From: Axinella damicornis
Taxonomy: Eukaryota > Porifera > Demospongiae > Axinellida > Axinellidae
Length of the DNA: 64,000 bases
Direction: 5' to 3'
Assembly: GCA_963931865.1 (NCBI GenBank)
Contig: OZ007510.1
Location: 1,821,205-1,885,204 of the forward strand
The notes beneath the pieces were generated by a model. The model was not told the DNA's origin, made no database searches, and worked only from the letters and a program-made list of their open reading frames with translations. Made by a program: the position numbers and the translations under genes. Below, piece by piece: positions 34,132-47,087 of the stretch. How positions within the stretch are numbered: the stretch's first letter is position 1; each line of letters starts with the position of its first letter.

Positions 34132-35064
34132 CTAGCTAAATATGAGCTTGGTGGTCGGTTCGGCTGGGTCGAGGCCACAGGCACAGAACGGACATCTTGC
34201 TGTCCACTCACTGGCTAGGTGAGGTATCTTTACAGAGAGCCAGTACCTGGGGGAGGAGTGGGGAGGGAGGAAGGATTATTCACTGACAGTTGCATTGCTG
34301 TGCAGTGCTTTAGTTAGTCTAATATGTATGAATGAGCACATCCTGGACTCGCCAACGGCCCAATGTACCCACACCATTGATGGAGGTAGTGAAGCATCTG
34401 GAACAGCTGTTGATGTTGGAGTTGCTTGGAAATGACCGCTATCCTGCTTGTTCATGCAAGTTCACAATAGGCTAAGGGTCAACCAATCACTGGCTACCCT
34501 GCTCACTGCACAGGAAGTTGTGTGTGAGCAAACTGAAAGATGAGAGAGGTTCTAGCAGCAACGAGAAAATGGTTTAGGCTCGATCAACTATGTATATAGG
34601 CCACAAGTTGGGGTATCATTGTTCAATAATTGTACCTTATGGGAATGTGATACCATCAACTGAAGTGCTTTCAACAAGAATGATATGGGAAGATATCCAT
34701 CCACCTTAGTCAGTTCGGCTTATGTTTGCATGGAAACGGTCATGTGAGACCATGTGTACACAGCAAGCTGCTGGTGAACTGGGTTTGTGTAGCAGCAGAC
34801 ATGCAGCACAAGCTGTTGAAGTGAACACCTCTCTACTTACCTAGCAGTCTCTTCTGTAGTGACGTGGCCGCAGGGTTTGAAGACATGGGTGAGATCTCCA
34901 GAATTGATAAAGAATGCCCTTTCTTGGCCGAGATCCATCTTCACATAGGGACCAACCTGGGACAGTGATGAGACACAATGGCGGGCTTGTGAGCGACCAA
35001 TCAACCACAACCAAGAGCAATCACAACACCCAGTTGGATAATCCCCTCCCTCTTGCACCCCCCC

Positions 35065-35095
<31 letters not shown>

Positions 35096-38000
35096 ACACA
35101 CACCATAGAGCAATGTACCTTTCTGCACAGTGGACAGGTTCTTGCACTGTTGTCCTCTTCTGTGCTGGCCTTCCAGCCGTGGTAGCTATAAATATGCCCA
35201 CAGGCAATGTACACCCAGGGCTCACGAGCTGTGTCCAGGTCCTGGGGGGGGGGGGGGGAGGCCAACATGGAAGTACGGATTCATAACATGTACCATATCT
35301 TGTAAGTACTGATTACATACACATTACACACACACATACTTGCACACATGCACACACACAGATGTATAGACAACATTGCAACTTCCTTCACCAAACAGTA
35401 CAGAACCGTCCTTAGTTGCATCCTTGATTAACAGGAAAGGGGCCAAGATCAAGGTCATTCAGGTCATTCAATCCTGGTCTGTTACATCAGAGCCCATAAG
35501 GAGAATGGTCTCCTGCTGCAGGTATCCAGGGGGCAGTAATTCAGCTGACTGGGTTGCTGTGACATGGTGCAACTTCCCTGTCAAGGAACTACCTAAGGAA
35601 GTGGTCTTTGAGGTGCATGCAGACTGTGTACTGGGGAGGTGGTAGTGTCCCTCTGATGTTGCAATGCTGTTGTCCATATATGTGCGGGTGTGTGTGCTTA
35701 TGTGTGCAAGGTATGTTACTATGTATATCTGAAGGATGTGCCATAGTCCCAATACGCTCACACATGGGCTTCAGTTACATGTATGCAGGAGGCAGTGATC
35801 TATTGCTGTGACCTATTACAATGCCCACGTGTGACAGTGGTGCATCCTTCAAGGAAGGAAACATTTGTTACAGTGTAGGTTTGCCATGTGACTCACGGTG
35901 GACATGGCAGAGTTGCTTCTGAAGTGGAGGGTTAGGAAGTTGACAGGGCACTGTGGGGAACGCTCATTCAGTGCTTGTCTGTGCAGTCTTAGTAGCGTGT
36001 GGCTCTGTGGAGGGTGAGGGTGTGTGTGTGGTGTGTGGTGTGCGTGGGGTGGGGGTGGTAATTCATATTGCAATACCAGATATGAAGTCAGTAAATGGAT
36101 TTCAAATCACATCTCTCTCTCACCACAAACTCAGTCTTCCAAATCAGTCCTGAGCCCAACAAAACTGCATTTTTCAGTTACTTCAGGACCAGCTTCTCGA
36201 CAGATCTACTGGCAAGCTTCCCTTGGCCAACTCTACAATATAATACTGTGCCCTGTCTAGTCTGGTGTATTATTCTACTCAGGCCCCATCGGACCCACAA
36301 CATCAGAAGACGGTGAGAAGGAGTGGAGAGTCAATGCGTCACTTACCGGTCCTTGCTCAAGGCCAATGGCTGTTCTCCACATGAGTGTGATGCCACAGAG
36401 GTCGATGAGGCAACCATCTGTCAGGATGTTTGTCTCCTCAGGAAACTGGGAAGGTGAGAAAGATTGAAGGGAGAGGAGGAAAGGAGGAGGGTGAGTGAGT
36501 GAGTGAGGAGGAGAGAGGAGGAGGAGAGAGGGAGGGGGAAGAGGGGGAGCGGGAGGAGGAGGAGAGAGAGATTGGGAAGGAGTTGGAACAGAGAGTGTGG
36601 GGAGAGAGTGGAAGAGGGAGTGTGGGGAGAGGGAGACGTAAATGGCATATGGCAACACACGTTTTTGTTTTGCCAATACATCAAATGTTTTGTGTAAGGA
36701 GGAGGAAAAGCTCTAGAGACGAGGGGTACGTGGGAACATGTTATCAGGGCAAGAGGGTATGTATCATCATTGAAATACCTCAAGTCCCGAGGGACCATAG
36801 TATTCATTGTGTGATCTTTATCAAGCAACAGAGTTTATATGCTCAACAAACAAGTGTTGATATAGCCTATATATACATGTATGTCTACAATCGCCATGAG
36901 ACTTACATATAGAGGCATAAAGGAACAGTTGAAATGCTATGGACAGCATCCACATTGTTCTACACACCAGATCTGAACATGCACGCTGTCGATGCATTCC
37001 AGTACAACACTAGCTCTAAAAATGCTCGGTATGATGAGAGCCATTAGCAAAGGTACTCACTCACTGCATGCACATGGGATTTCATGGGGCCTCTGGAATG
37101 GCTGCTCTGACCACTAAGCCACAACTACCCAGGACGTGTCATTGTGACGTGCATGTGACACTCACCGAAGCTCCTGGTATCCGTGACGACCGCTGGCCCC
37201 TCATATTTCTCACGTTTCCCATCACCGTCACCTCCCTCCACTCGCTAGGCCTCACTCCGGACTCAAAGGTACCCACAGGCCTCATGAAGGCGATACCGTT
37301 GGTTGTAAGGCCGTCATACTCCCCCGAGCGTTGCTGCCACGTGGGAGCCATTGCCTGCAGGTGTGTGTATTCATGTACATGTGTGTGAGTTGTACATGTG
37401 TCGGAGTACATGTATGTTGTAGCTGTGTGCAACATACTGGTAGTTACATAGTGGCATATCGCAACATAGTTTCATATTGCAACATGATACGATATATGCA
37501 ATACTGGTCTCATTCCCAGACGGAGTAGGCTAAAGCGATGGAATGAAAAAAGCTTTCCTAAGTTATCAGCACTATTGTGTGCAAGATGCACTCGATGCAC
37601 TCTCGTGTCGCCCATAGTGCATCACCAGAGTGTAGTTTCAGTGCAGCTGGAGACCGAGTCACACGCCAGCTGCTGCAGAGTGTAGACACAATCATGAGAA
37701 AGTAGAGTTTATCTCCATCTTTTCCGCCTAGTAGCCAGTAGTGATTGCATTGTCGATCTTTGAACGATAATACTGTGACATACATCACAAGTTACCATGA
37801 CACCCAACAACTGCAATTGTCCTGTGTCGCGCACATCAATAGTACATTGTGTGTGTGTACATGTCTTTTCTGTGTGCGTTCACAAGTAGTATGTTGTGTG
37901 TGTACAAGTGTACGTGTGCGACAACATTTTTGCTTTAACCTCTGTGCCTTCAATTCTTCAATATGTGATTCACAGCTATTTGACTACCTACAACTAGTTT

Positions 38001-41000
38001 ACTAGTGAGCCCAGTGTCATCACACTGTGAAAAGGAGGCAGCAAAAAAAAAAATCATGGCAAAATTTTATTTTGGTGGTGTCCGGAATGGTGGTGTTTCA
38101 TTGGGCATAGATTCTTATACAGTAATTCTATTCCAATGGTTGCAAAAGAGAACCACTCACGGATAGCTGGATCTTGCCCTTGGTGTCGAAGGCGGCAGCG
38201 TACAGTCGTGCAGTATAGGGCGGTCTCCGCTCACACTGGATGCGGCAGGCGTACCGTGACACTGTGCTGTTGCTCTTGTACACCTTCTTCCCCTCGTGGT
38301 CTTGTACCGTTTCCACAACAACAAAGTCTATTGCCGAGTCAGCAGAACGGCCAATCTGGAGGAACACAAACCAAGACACTTGCACGTTAGCACAAAGTGT
38401 TCGGTGACTTGTACCCAACACGCAAACTGGCTGCTCAAATCATCAGTAAGCGTATCTGTGTAGTACTATGACACAAGGTGAATTCTAACATGGTACGTTT
38501 CCTCTATTGTGCATCAAGCAGAAATGAAAGTGCCACCACTTAAAGATAGTGTACACAAAGTACACATGCAGCCAAAGATTTGACCAAGTCCCCAGACCTT
38601 GCAAGCAGGGCTGTAGTACACAGGCTTCCCTTATTGGTCTGAGAACCTCTCAAGGTTACTTGCTTTGCTGGTTCATTACCTGTAACTATATCCTACCACA
38701 CAAAAGACTGGGGACAAAGGAGTCAAAGGAGTCAAAGACACCACTTCAACACAGTAAAATATCATCCACTCAGAGAAAGTAGTTGAGACTGACTAATTGT
38801 CATCAGAGCAGATCTCTAACTCCAAGCAACAGCTGGTAAAGTGACACACCAGCTCCAGATTGATAAAATACAGCAGAGTAATCCCTCCACAAGCCTTTGA
38901 TGGGAGCCCCAACAAAGGCCACTACCCTGTTTCCATAGCAACAACCCTGTGTAGCTGATATAGGAAGCTATGAAGTAATGGGGCATCTGATACGGGTACC
39001 ATGTATTCACACACCAACCTAACAGCTGGACTTCTTGTTTCATTACACTCCTGGTAGGGGAAAAATTGTGCCGCGTAATTACACTCCTGGTATAGAAAAA
39101 ATTGTGCCGTGTAATGTAATATAATATAATGTAAATAATTCGTTCGAGTGATAGGAATGGCGTACGAAGATTCTGACTACACCTTCATGATCGCTATCAT
39201 GCACTGTCCCAACCGTACAATTTTGGAGCTGAAACTCACCTTGGTGGTGGAGATATGAGCGCTTTTGTCTCGCCGTGGACGCCATTGCTCGAGTGCTCTC
39301 TCCGACTTCCGGTGGCAGTACCGTTCTTAGGAAAGGCACGCGAAGTTTCTGCCGTTCACTGACGCTTACATGCCAAAACTCACCGTGCTGGTGAAGTTGT
39401 GAGCGCTGTATAACAAGTTTCTTGTCTTCTCGATCTCCTTGGGCCGCCATTGCTGACTCAGCTCAATCGATCGACGCGAGCGCTCATGGTCCTCACGTGG
39501 TATGTGCGTTAATTGGAATGTGTTGCAATACCTAGCTTGCGCTATCGTCGAGCTGCAACCGGTTGCAACGCGGCTACCAGGAGTGCGGTTGCCCCTCGAT
39601 AAATAAATAATTAATTAACCTAAATAAATAAATAACGTTTGACTACTTAGGAATGGCCTGCAAAGATTCTGACTACACCGCCGTGATCGCTATCATGCAC
39701 TGTCCTCACCGTACAATTTTGGTGCTGAAACTCACCTTGGTGGTGGAGATACAAGCGCTTTTGTCTCGCCGTGGCCGCCATTGCCCGAGCGCTCTCTCCG
39801 ACTTCCGGTGGCAGTACCGTTCTTAGGAAAGGCACACGAAGATTCTGACCACACAGCCGTGATCGCTGTCGTTCACTGACGCTTACATGCCAAAACTCAC
39901 CGTGCTGGCTAAGTTGTGAGTGCTGTCTTGTCTTCCTTTTGGTCGCCATTGCTCGCGATCGACTGAGCCACGTGGCATGTGCGTTAATTGGAACGAATTG
40001 CAATAATTAGCTTCGCTACGGCGAGGCAACCGCGGCGTTGCAACGGCTACCAGGAGTGCGGTTGCCCCTCGTACAAAGGTTAGCTTTGTGTCATATCCAG
40101 TAACTCAGCAGCATAATAGTTCCATGGAACTCTGACACTCCCAGTACAGAACACCTGCTTTACATATGATGTCATAATTAGTATAACCTCAACCCAAAAC
40201 AGCAGAGGACTGCCATTTATATCGCTAAACGTTCATGGTGGGGCTGACCTCTACAACCAGGAGGCCACACCCCCAAATCTAATGCTTTGGTGCAGCACTA
40301 ATGCATCCGATAATTGTACTCTACTTGCCTAAGGGCCACAGCCTTTACACTTCCTTCAAGTGTCATAATCACTCTAGTTTCTGTGCCTGTGATGGCATCA
40401 GGCAGACATAATTGTTGTTGCAACCTACTTAGCAGCAATCCTCAGCTGTTGTGGAGAGTGGGCGGACGCTAACCAACAATGCACTGAATGCAGGTGTGCA
40501 AACTGCAAACATGGCTGTTCTTTCATAGGAACCCACACCCCTCTGGTAGCCTCGTTCCCAGCCCCTCCCAGCCCCGCCCAGCTTTTCGTTGCTTGCAGCT
40601 GGACAGGATCTGGGAACAAGGTTACTTCCCTGGCTTTGGTTCACTTGCAAGGTGCACCACCCATGAGCACCTTTGCAAGACCACGATCGGATTTGACTGC
40701 AGATCCAATTGCAGCTATATATGCAGTGTGTAGTCTATGGGGGTGACTGCCATTTAATTCTGGAGCTCCAGGTAATCATGAGAGCTCCACGAGTTCCAGC
40801 AAGCAGCTGGCGTGAAGCTCTGTGCAGTGGGTGGACTCCATGGCTTTTGTTTGACAATACAATGATCACAGCACCTCCAACACACTCCTAATAATCTTCA
40901 CAGGGAACAGGAAGCCAAGGAGAGGGAACCTGAGCTGCTTAGATCAGCCAACTCTTGGGGCTGCATAGAATGTCTCACAAAGTGGCAGCCAGGCAGAAAT

Positions 41001-44000
41001 GCATACAGAGGTTAATTGAGAGAGCATCAACAGAATTAGCCTCAAACACCACCACCACAAGCCTGAATCAGAGGATCTTTGGTTAGCCCATTAGTGGACA
41101 AAGGTTAGAACAAAGTCTTCACTCTTTGATCTGACACTAGAAAAGATACCCAACCTAGCCTTGCTCCTCATTCCCAGCCCTTGGCCACATGCCCGTCCCT
41201 GCGTCCCATGTAGTACCTAGCCTCGTTCCTCGTTCCCAGGCCTTGACCACCGTCCCGGAGCCCTGAACGAGCGGTGTTGTAGTACAACACACCAGTGAAG
41301 AGGACCACAGGGAAGGCAGTGTCGCCATCAGCAGAGAAACCAACTGGTACAAGAGGAGAGTGGAGGAGAGACCCTCCTTGTCCGCAGAGATCAAGGACTC
41401 GACAGTAGCCCCATATGGAACAGTGATATAGCCAGGCTTGGGACAGTTTATGTGATCCTGGAATTCTGTAACTACACGTGCACAACGTAATCGCAACGTG
41501 TTCAAACTCTTGCGAGCTCAAAACAAATTCTTGTAATCAAAACATGCTGACTAATGTGCTGTGTGTAATACTGCAGTTTGCAAAGGCTGTGCAAACAACA
41601 TCAAATGGAGTGTAACAGACAAGGGTCTCGGATCTTATCAGACCACCAGCCAAGAGCCTATAGCCACAGAAACAACTGAGTGGGGACATAATTATGAATA
41701 ATGGCCCTGGGTGAGCTGGTAAAACCAGCCCGTGTGCAAATACTCCTTCCTTGGTAAAATTGCCCACCTGAAATAAGTCTGTGCTGGTATCGTGCCCATA
41801 CTCGGTGACAGAGCTACTGGAGGACTTGGTCGCCATGGAAACTGTATGAGTGGATTTTCTGGAGAGAGAGTCCATATCCTGTAAATGAACGAGTTAAAAG
41901 CAGTGGATCAAGACAGACATACAAAGTGGGCAATGACAACTGAGATATGTACCGCCCCTTCTCTACCAATACCTCCCTTTTCCACAGTCCCACCAATAAG
42001 CTGGCTATTGCCAATTAAGGATAGCAAAAGGAAACCGTATAAGGTAATCTAGCCAGTGTGCCTCAAGCACTGGTCAGGGAAGTGTGATTCAGCTCGGCCA
42101 TGACCCCCCCCCCCCCCCCCTCCCCCCCCCAAGTGGCTGCTTACTATGCAGACAGCACCCAGGGTCTCAAGTCTGCCGCCATCCTACCTTGAATGTCGGG
42201 CACGGCCTGTGCCCTGCTAGGCCCTGACGTAGCTACACTACTGGTCAGGAGTCCTGGTAGTCAACTTAAAGTGCAGGAAATGACCACCTGCTGCCAGGTG
42301 ATGTGGATATATAGCCTAGAGCTGCTAAGCATGCAAGCTGTACTGGTGTACGTGTGGGCAGAGCTGTGATGTCACTTCCTTTCAATACTCAGCAAAATGG
42401 TAATTAATTCCACCACAACCAATTCAAATTGTTGGTCAATTGCAACCATGGTATCCTGTGAACTGCTGGGAACAGTACAGTGACCTATGAACTTTGTGAC
42501 ACCATGAAAAAGGCTGAAGTCCTTTTCATTAGCACATTGCTGCTGCAAACATTAGTACCTGTTCAGAATTATTCTCAGTAGCCTCAGGCAATAGCTCCGC
42601 TGTCTGTAAACAGCACAGGTATGAACGCAACAATGCACATACAGGGTTTTACCAATGGTTTTACAAGTGGTGTTCATAACTCATACCAAGGGCGCATCGA
42701 GCCGCCGAAGGCGGCAAGAGGGCATGCAACTTCCTATAGCGCACGTATAGACGGCATAGTGCTGAGTGTTACTAAAAATAGCGTTTCCGGTTAAGCACGT
42801 GAAATTGCGTGCACGGTTCAGTTACGGACGTTCAACGGAACTTATTCCTTGGGCAAAGTGCTACCGATGTCGGTACAGAAACGCCATCCAAGCGATCTCT
42901 AGCCCAAGTACTTCTTCTAGTCCGGGTATAGCTCTCTACCAGTGTAGCAGGCCAAGATTCGGAGAAAGTATCGCCGGATGCAAACAACATTCGCCGCTCT
43001 CGACAACAGCACAACGGCTGTTGCGTAAGTTGGAGGGAGGGAATGATAGCATCGAAAGGAGCTCACGCTAGGTAGCTAGGTCCTCGTCAAAGACGCTACA
43101 GACGGAATATCAGCCATCTCGATCGTAAGTACAAAAAGTGACCGCATAAGGGGCGCGCGTCTACGGTTCACGTGCTTATACAGTCCAAATTTGATTTCTA
43201 ATTTTAGTAACACTCAGCATTTTGCCGTCTATGTACGTTGCATGCCCTCTCGCCGCCTTCGGCGGCTCGATGCGCCCTTGCTCATACATTACAGGGTAGG
43301 TCATGTTTCAGCAGAGTAACTTTCTAATGAAATGTAGCAGGTCTAAGTAGTGGAACCCAATAGCCCAGAGCAGTTAGTCAGACTTGCAATATTGGGCAAG
43401 CTGTAAGGTGACAATTAGCAGGACATGGCTCTAATTACTGCTAAAGCAATGCTAAAGTGCACTAACACAGGTAGCCTTTGAAGAGCAGGTGCCAACTTAG
43501 AACCACCACCTGTGTGTAGTGTTGGGACAGCCTCCTACTGTACACATCACACACAAACCACCCAGTGTGACAAACTGTGAGCATAACTGTCTAGAATTCA
43601 GTCCATAGTCCTCCATCAGTACCAGACAGGCAGTACGAGTACGAGCTTGCTTAGGGAATTAACCGTACAGAGACACTGGTGCTACACTGCATGCTTGCCA
43701 GTGGTTCAGGGAAGGGACAAAGATATAAGTGACCCTCTGCGCTAGCCTCACTCTCTGTATCCCCTCCTCCACCTTTCCCTCACCGCCCCTCCCATCCCCC
43801 TGTTCAGCTACAGGCATATGGAAGCCCGGTCAATCTGAGAGATAAACATTTGCTACCACGTAGAGCTGCCTAGTCATTTGCCCTGCAGGACACAAACTGT
43901 ACACTGGAATTTCACTCCCGGGTACTGCGCTCCAGTGACAATGAGCTGCTGCAGAGATCCTCCACGCATACTACACATTTCCACTCACAATGAGGTATGG

Positions 44001-45173
44001 GATATCATTGAGTGGCAACACACTGAGCATGAGGTGCTGACACTAACTGTTTGTACTAGCAGACACATCCCCCACAACTAAAAGTGATGATTTGGCGGCT
44101 GATAACTGTTCAGACGTCAACACCACACAAGGCAATTTGCTTACTTTTACTCCAGGTACTAGGTTGTGTCTATCATTTAAGCACAAACAATCTTGTCAGC
44201 AGATGGTCTGTGTACTGTACTGTGTGTAGGTGAGTTACAGTCATATGGGGTATGATTGGAATGTGAAACCCAGCTACTCGCATACAAGTCACGTGACTAT
44301 CATACACAGGTCACATGATCTCACCATGGGGTTCCTGGTAATGGGAGAGACTCCTGTTGCCTTGAGTTGTTTCTTCAGAACAAATCTGTGACTCATCTTA
44401 GCCGAAATAGCTGGGCAGGGAAGGGAGCCATTTGTTCTGGGAGAGGGAAAGAAAAAGGGAAAGGGGGAGGGAGGGAGGGATGGAGGGAGGAAGGGAAGGG
44501 GAGGGAGAGTGGGAGGAAGGGAGGGAGGGGAGGGAGGGAAGGAGAGATGGAGGGAGGAAGGGAAGGTGGGACGAAGGGAAGGAGGGAGAGTGAGAACAAT
44601 GTGAGTAGGAAAATAAACCTTTCACTCTCCTATGAATAGGGAGGGAAGACGTTTGGAACAACATGTCCAAATCTAGAAAGCCTGCCAGTGAATCCGCTTT
44701 CTTCTCAAACACAGAAAATTCATAGCTCATGATATAATCATCCTTATTGGGTCGAGCTTACACAACTACACAGGATTGACCAATTATGCATATTCTAGAT
44801 GCAGACAAGCCTGTCAAACCACAACCAATAATGAGGTGCCAGCACGTGGCAGTAGCAATGAGATAACCAGGAGTGGTTCCTTTCATGCTCAAACTGCAAC
44901 AATCACAAACTAAGTAAAGTAGCATTCAAAATAAATTGTTAGCTTCTCATGCCCACAACTCTTTCAGTTGCTCAATCACTAGTGGTCAGGCTCATCAACA
45001 AACAACATCCACAAAGGCATTCTGAAATTGAGCCTTACCCCAGCACAAGGAGTTCTCCATAAATAGGTGCATTGTGATCAGGGGATCTGCGCTGGACAGG
45101 CGATCGTCTCTTCAACCTTCCCCCATTCACAGCCTCACCGGCCACCTCCCCGATCGGTTGGCCATACAGTGAA
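34132..45173 (-). CDS. PELI: Pellino E3 ubiquitin ligase (N-terminal exons incomplete)
   Basis: RING-type E3 ligase acting on IRAK kinases downstream of Toll/IL-1 receptors. Exons read on the minus strand: 45039-45173 (NAPIYGELLVLG, matching human VKYGELIVLG), 41768-41878 (VTEYGHDTSTDLFQ), 38161-38355 (IGRSADSAIDFVVVETVQD and STVSRYACRIQCERRPPYTA, the FHA-like core), 37166-37354 (GEYDGLTTNGIAFMRPVG, EWREVTVMGNV), 36347-36445 (ILTDGCLIDLCGITLMWRTA), 35897-36004 (SPQCPVNFLTLHF), 35119-35241 (EPWVYIACGHIYSYHGW and TCPLCRK), 34841-34956 (VGPYVKMDLGQERAFFINSG, HVFKPCGHVTTEETA) and 34132-34210 (CPFCACGLDPAEPTTKLIFS, stop TAG 34132-34134). The Cys/His RING pairs are present. The first coding exon and at least one exon between 41.9 and 45.0 kb were not found. 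The direct join of the last two exons makes the CGHV...CPFC loop about ten residues shorter than in human. Confidence 0.87.
35059..35103. repeat. poly-C plus (CA)n
   Basis: About 22 C followed by CACACA in a Pellino intron. Confidence 0.9.
39154..40071 (-). repeat. two tandem copies (about 445 and 422 bp) with first-exon-like mini-frames
   Basis: Copy 1 is 39154-39599 and copy 2 is 39650-40071. They share long identical stretches, such as ctctctccgacttccggtggcagtaccgttcttagg (given by position only: 39298 and 39792). On the minus strand each copy has two short frames of the form MA..(R/K).., such as MAATARQKRLYLHHQG and MATKRKTRQHSQLSQHG. Each runs directly into a consensus donor GTGAGTTT. 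The segment lies in a Pellino intron and is rich in CpG compared with its surroundings. Could be alternative promoters/first exons or a duplicated mobile sequence. Confidence 0.6.
42687..43280. mobile_element. 594-bp TIR element with 7-bp target-site duplication
   Basis: Termini CAAGGGCGCATCGAGCCGCC and its inverse complement are perfect for about 29 bp and the inverted similarity continues, with small indels, to about 85-95 bp (through gtgctgagtgttactaaaa). Direct repeat ctcatac flanks both ends (42680-42686 and 43281-43287). Inside is a roughly 100-codon open frame (42766-43071) that I do not recognise, and no transposase motif, so probably non-autonomous. Inserted in a Pellino intron. Confidence 0.85.
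44455..44592. repeat. (GGGA)n purine tract
   Basis: About 135 bp of purine-only imperfect GGGA/GGAA repeat in a Pellino intron; a 16-G run follows at 45287-45302. Confidence 0.85.
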
Positions 45174-46273
45174 CTGCAGAGAAAGCACAGGGCATCAGTA
45201 TCGAGTAAAACATCACTGCATGTGTGAAGCTCAAAGTGATTATCTCATTACTGCTGTTACAACAGCTAATATCAACTTTGGAAAGGGGGGGGGGGGGGGG
45301 GGCAAGGTGCCACTGTATGACCTCAGAAGTTCAATGCCACTTGACTCAAGAGATTTCCTCCAAGTGCACCAATGAGTTCATCCTAAGTTTCCTGGGTTAC
45401 AGAACATATGCTGTCACTGTCACCCTTTCCCCAAGCTGAATCAGACTCCTAGAACTTGGCAATTGCACCACCAGGATTCTATTTCAATATGATCGCCCTC
45501 TTGCAGGCCAACTGTTCCTAGTTTTGAAATGTGCCATCAAATGAACCAGGCTTTTGTGTATACAATTTACAACTGGCTGTGTATCATTTGTATGTATGGC
45601 ATAGCAAGCAAGCACCTGCAGCCTGCAGGTGAATGTTGGATGTTCATGTTCTGTTGTGTAGTAGTACATGCAGAAATGTTTGTGGACAGAGGTTTATTGC
45701 TGGTCACTTGATCGGACCAATCAGGCAGCACAAAATTCAAATCCTGTGATCTGATTGGTCCCATTAGTCTATGTTGAACGGCTTTTGGATTACAGCATGG
45801 CCATGGCAGAAGCAGCCATTGGATACAGGGATGCAGTTTCCTCACAGAATATATCCAATTAGCACTCCACCCAACTTAACTCATGGCCGATCACAACTCT
45901 GGAAGCAGGCCTCAGGCCATGAATACTGTACTGCCTGAGCAAGGGCCATGGTTACCGTGCGCATGCACACAGCTGTTCCCTGGCACGGGTTTTTACATAT
46001 TTGCACAAAAGGGACTAATCCAGATTAATTCGGATAATTTGCAGGTTACAGAACAAAGACCACCACTAATTTTCTGCACTGAATGCTCCAAGCCATTGTG
46101 CATGCAGACGTAGAAATGATTTTATCAGCACTGCAAGCACTGTGTATCGGCATTCCCCATGCAACGCAGTCGTTAAGTTAAACCGTGCGCCAGCAAAGTC
46201 AGTCCCCAGCATAATTTAGCTACGGGTGTAACAAACCTATCCTAGCATACTAATTAACATCGTTGAGCTTGGC

Positions 46274-46441
46274 TCACTGTCTTTTGTGGGCGTTCTTGGC
46301 GGCCTCCGAGAGTCGCTGCGCCTGCCCCGCCTCGGCGGTGGGTCGGCGGGAAACCTGCTCCACATTCAGTGCGTTCAGTGCCGCCATCTCCCCGTCCAAA
46401 TACTTCACCCAGTGCTCCAGACTATCCTCTGAGGTCGACAT
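46274..46441 (-). CDS. small hypothetical protein (55 aa), single exon
   Basis: ATG at 46441 to TGA at 46274-46276. The product begins MSTSEDSLEHWVKYLDGEMA and ends SEAAKNAHKRQ; it is helical-looking, charged and has no signal peptide or cysteine. GC content is higher than in flanking DNA and codons favour G/C at third positions, which argues for real coding sequence. I do not recognise the family. It lies between the Pellino exons and the orphan exon at 46.9 kb on the same strand, and could be an exon of a longer gene rather than a complete one. Confidence 0.45.
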   Translation of the reverse strand: MSTSEDSLEHWVKYLDGEMAALNALNVEQVSRRPTAEAGQAQRLSEAAKNAHKRQ

Positions 46442-46864
46442 CTTGCTATGTTACTTGCTTCAGCTGCTAGTTGATACAAAGCGTGTACTAGTAGGTACTT
46501 CAGAACATCAATCCAATTACGACTTTAATACTCCCAGCCGCTTTTCAAGGAAGGAACAGAACTAGAAGCCATAAAGTTCATCCTGTTAAATGGAATGACG
46601 TCATGTATTATGAATACGTACGATGATTGATTAGTACAGCATGATGCCAGGGGGGGTAGGACAAGATCACGTGCACTGTCATTTCGTATGACGTAATGCA
46701 AAGTCGTTCTACTGCTTTTCTCCGTGAAAGAAGGCTGCATTGCGCTTTCAATGCATCCTGAAGAGTAACCTCCATGCAAAGACTGTGACCGAACTGGGTA
46801 TAAGCCACTACACACTACTACGTGCCTGTACTGAGCAGTTATGTAAGTGACCATGCAGACTCAC

Positions 46865-46949
46865 CGAGAATATCAGCGAATGCAGACTTGTCGACCGCAC
46901 TCAAGTGTTTAGCATCAGGTAGGAAGTCAATAAAGCGATCGAACCCCAT
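46865..46949 (-). CDS. orphan first exon of an unidentified gene
   Basis: ATG at 46949 opens MGFDRFIDFLPDAKHLSAVD and continues SAFADILG to a consensus donor (ctcg|gtgagt) at 46864. It is divergent from the aldo-keto reductase, whose ATG is 139 bp away. I could not find the next exon in correct phase. Function unknown. Confidence 0.35.
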
Positions 46950-47087
46950 CGAACCCCAGCGATAAGTCAGCGCTAGAGCTGTTACTAGTCTGCTAGTTCC
47001 GCATACTTCTTGTATATTATTGTGCACTATACCTATGGAATGTTAATTGTACCACGTGCGCACGGACCTTGTCCTACCCCCCCTGGC

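Noticed and set aside
41155..41521. Two overlapping minus-strand frames (one with GVLYYNTARSG) in a Pellino intron
   Set aside because: I tried to place it as a missing Pellino exon, but no frame resembles the expected GYNGSLP...RRKSRF segment, and it overlaps a hairpin element. Not supported.
42766..43071. Open frame of about 100 codons inside the TIR element
   Set aside because: No transposase motif, no resemblance to a known family, and it spans the inner part of the terminal repeat. Probably chance.
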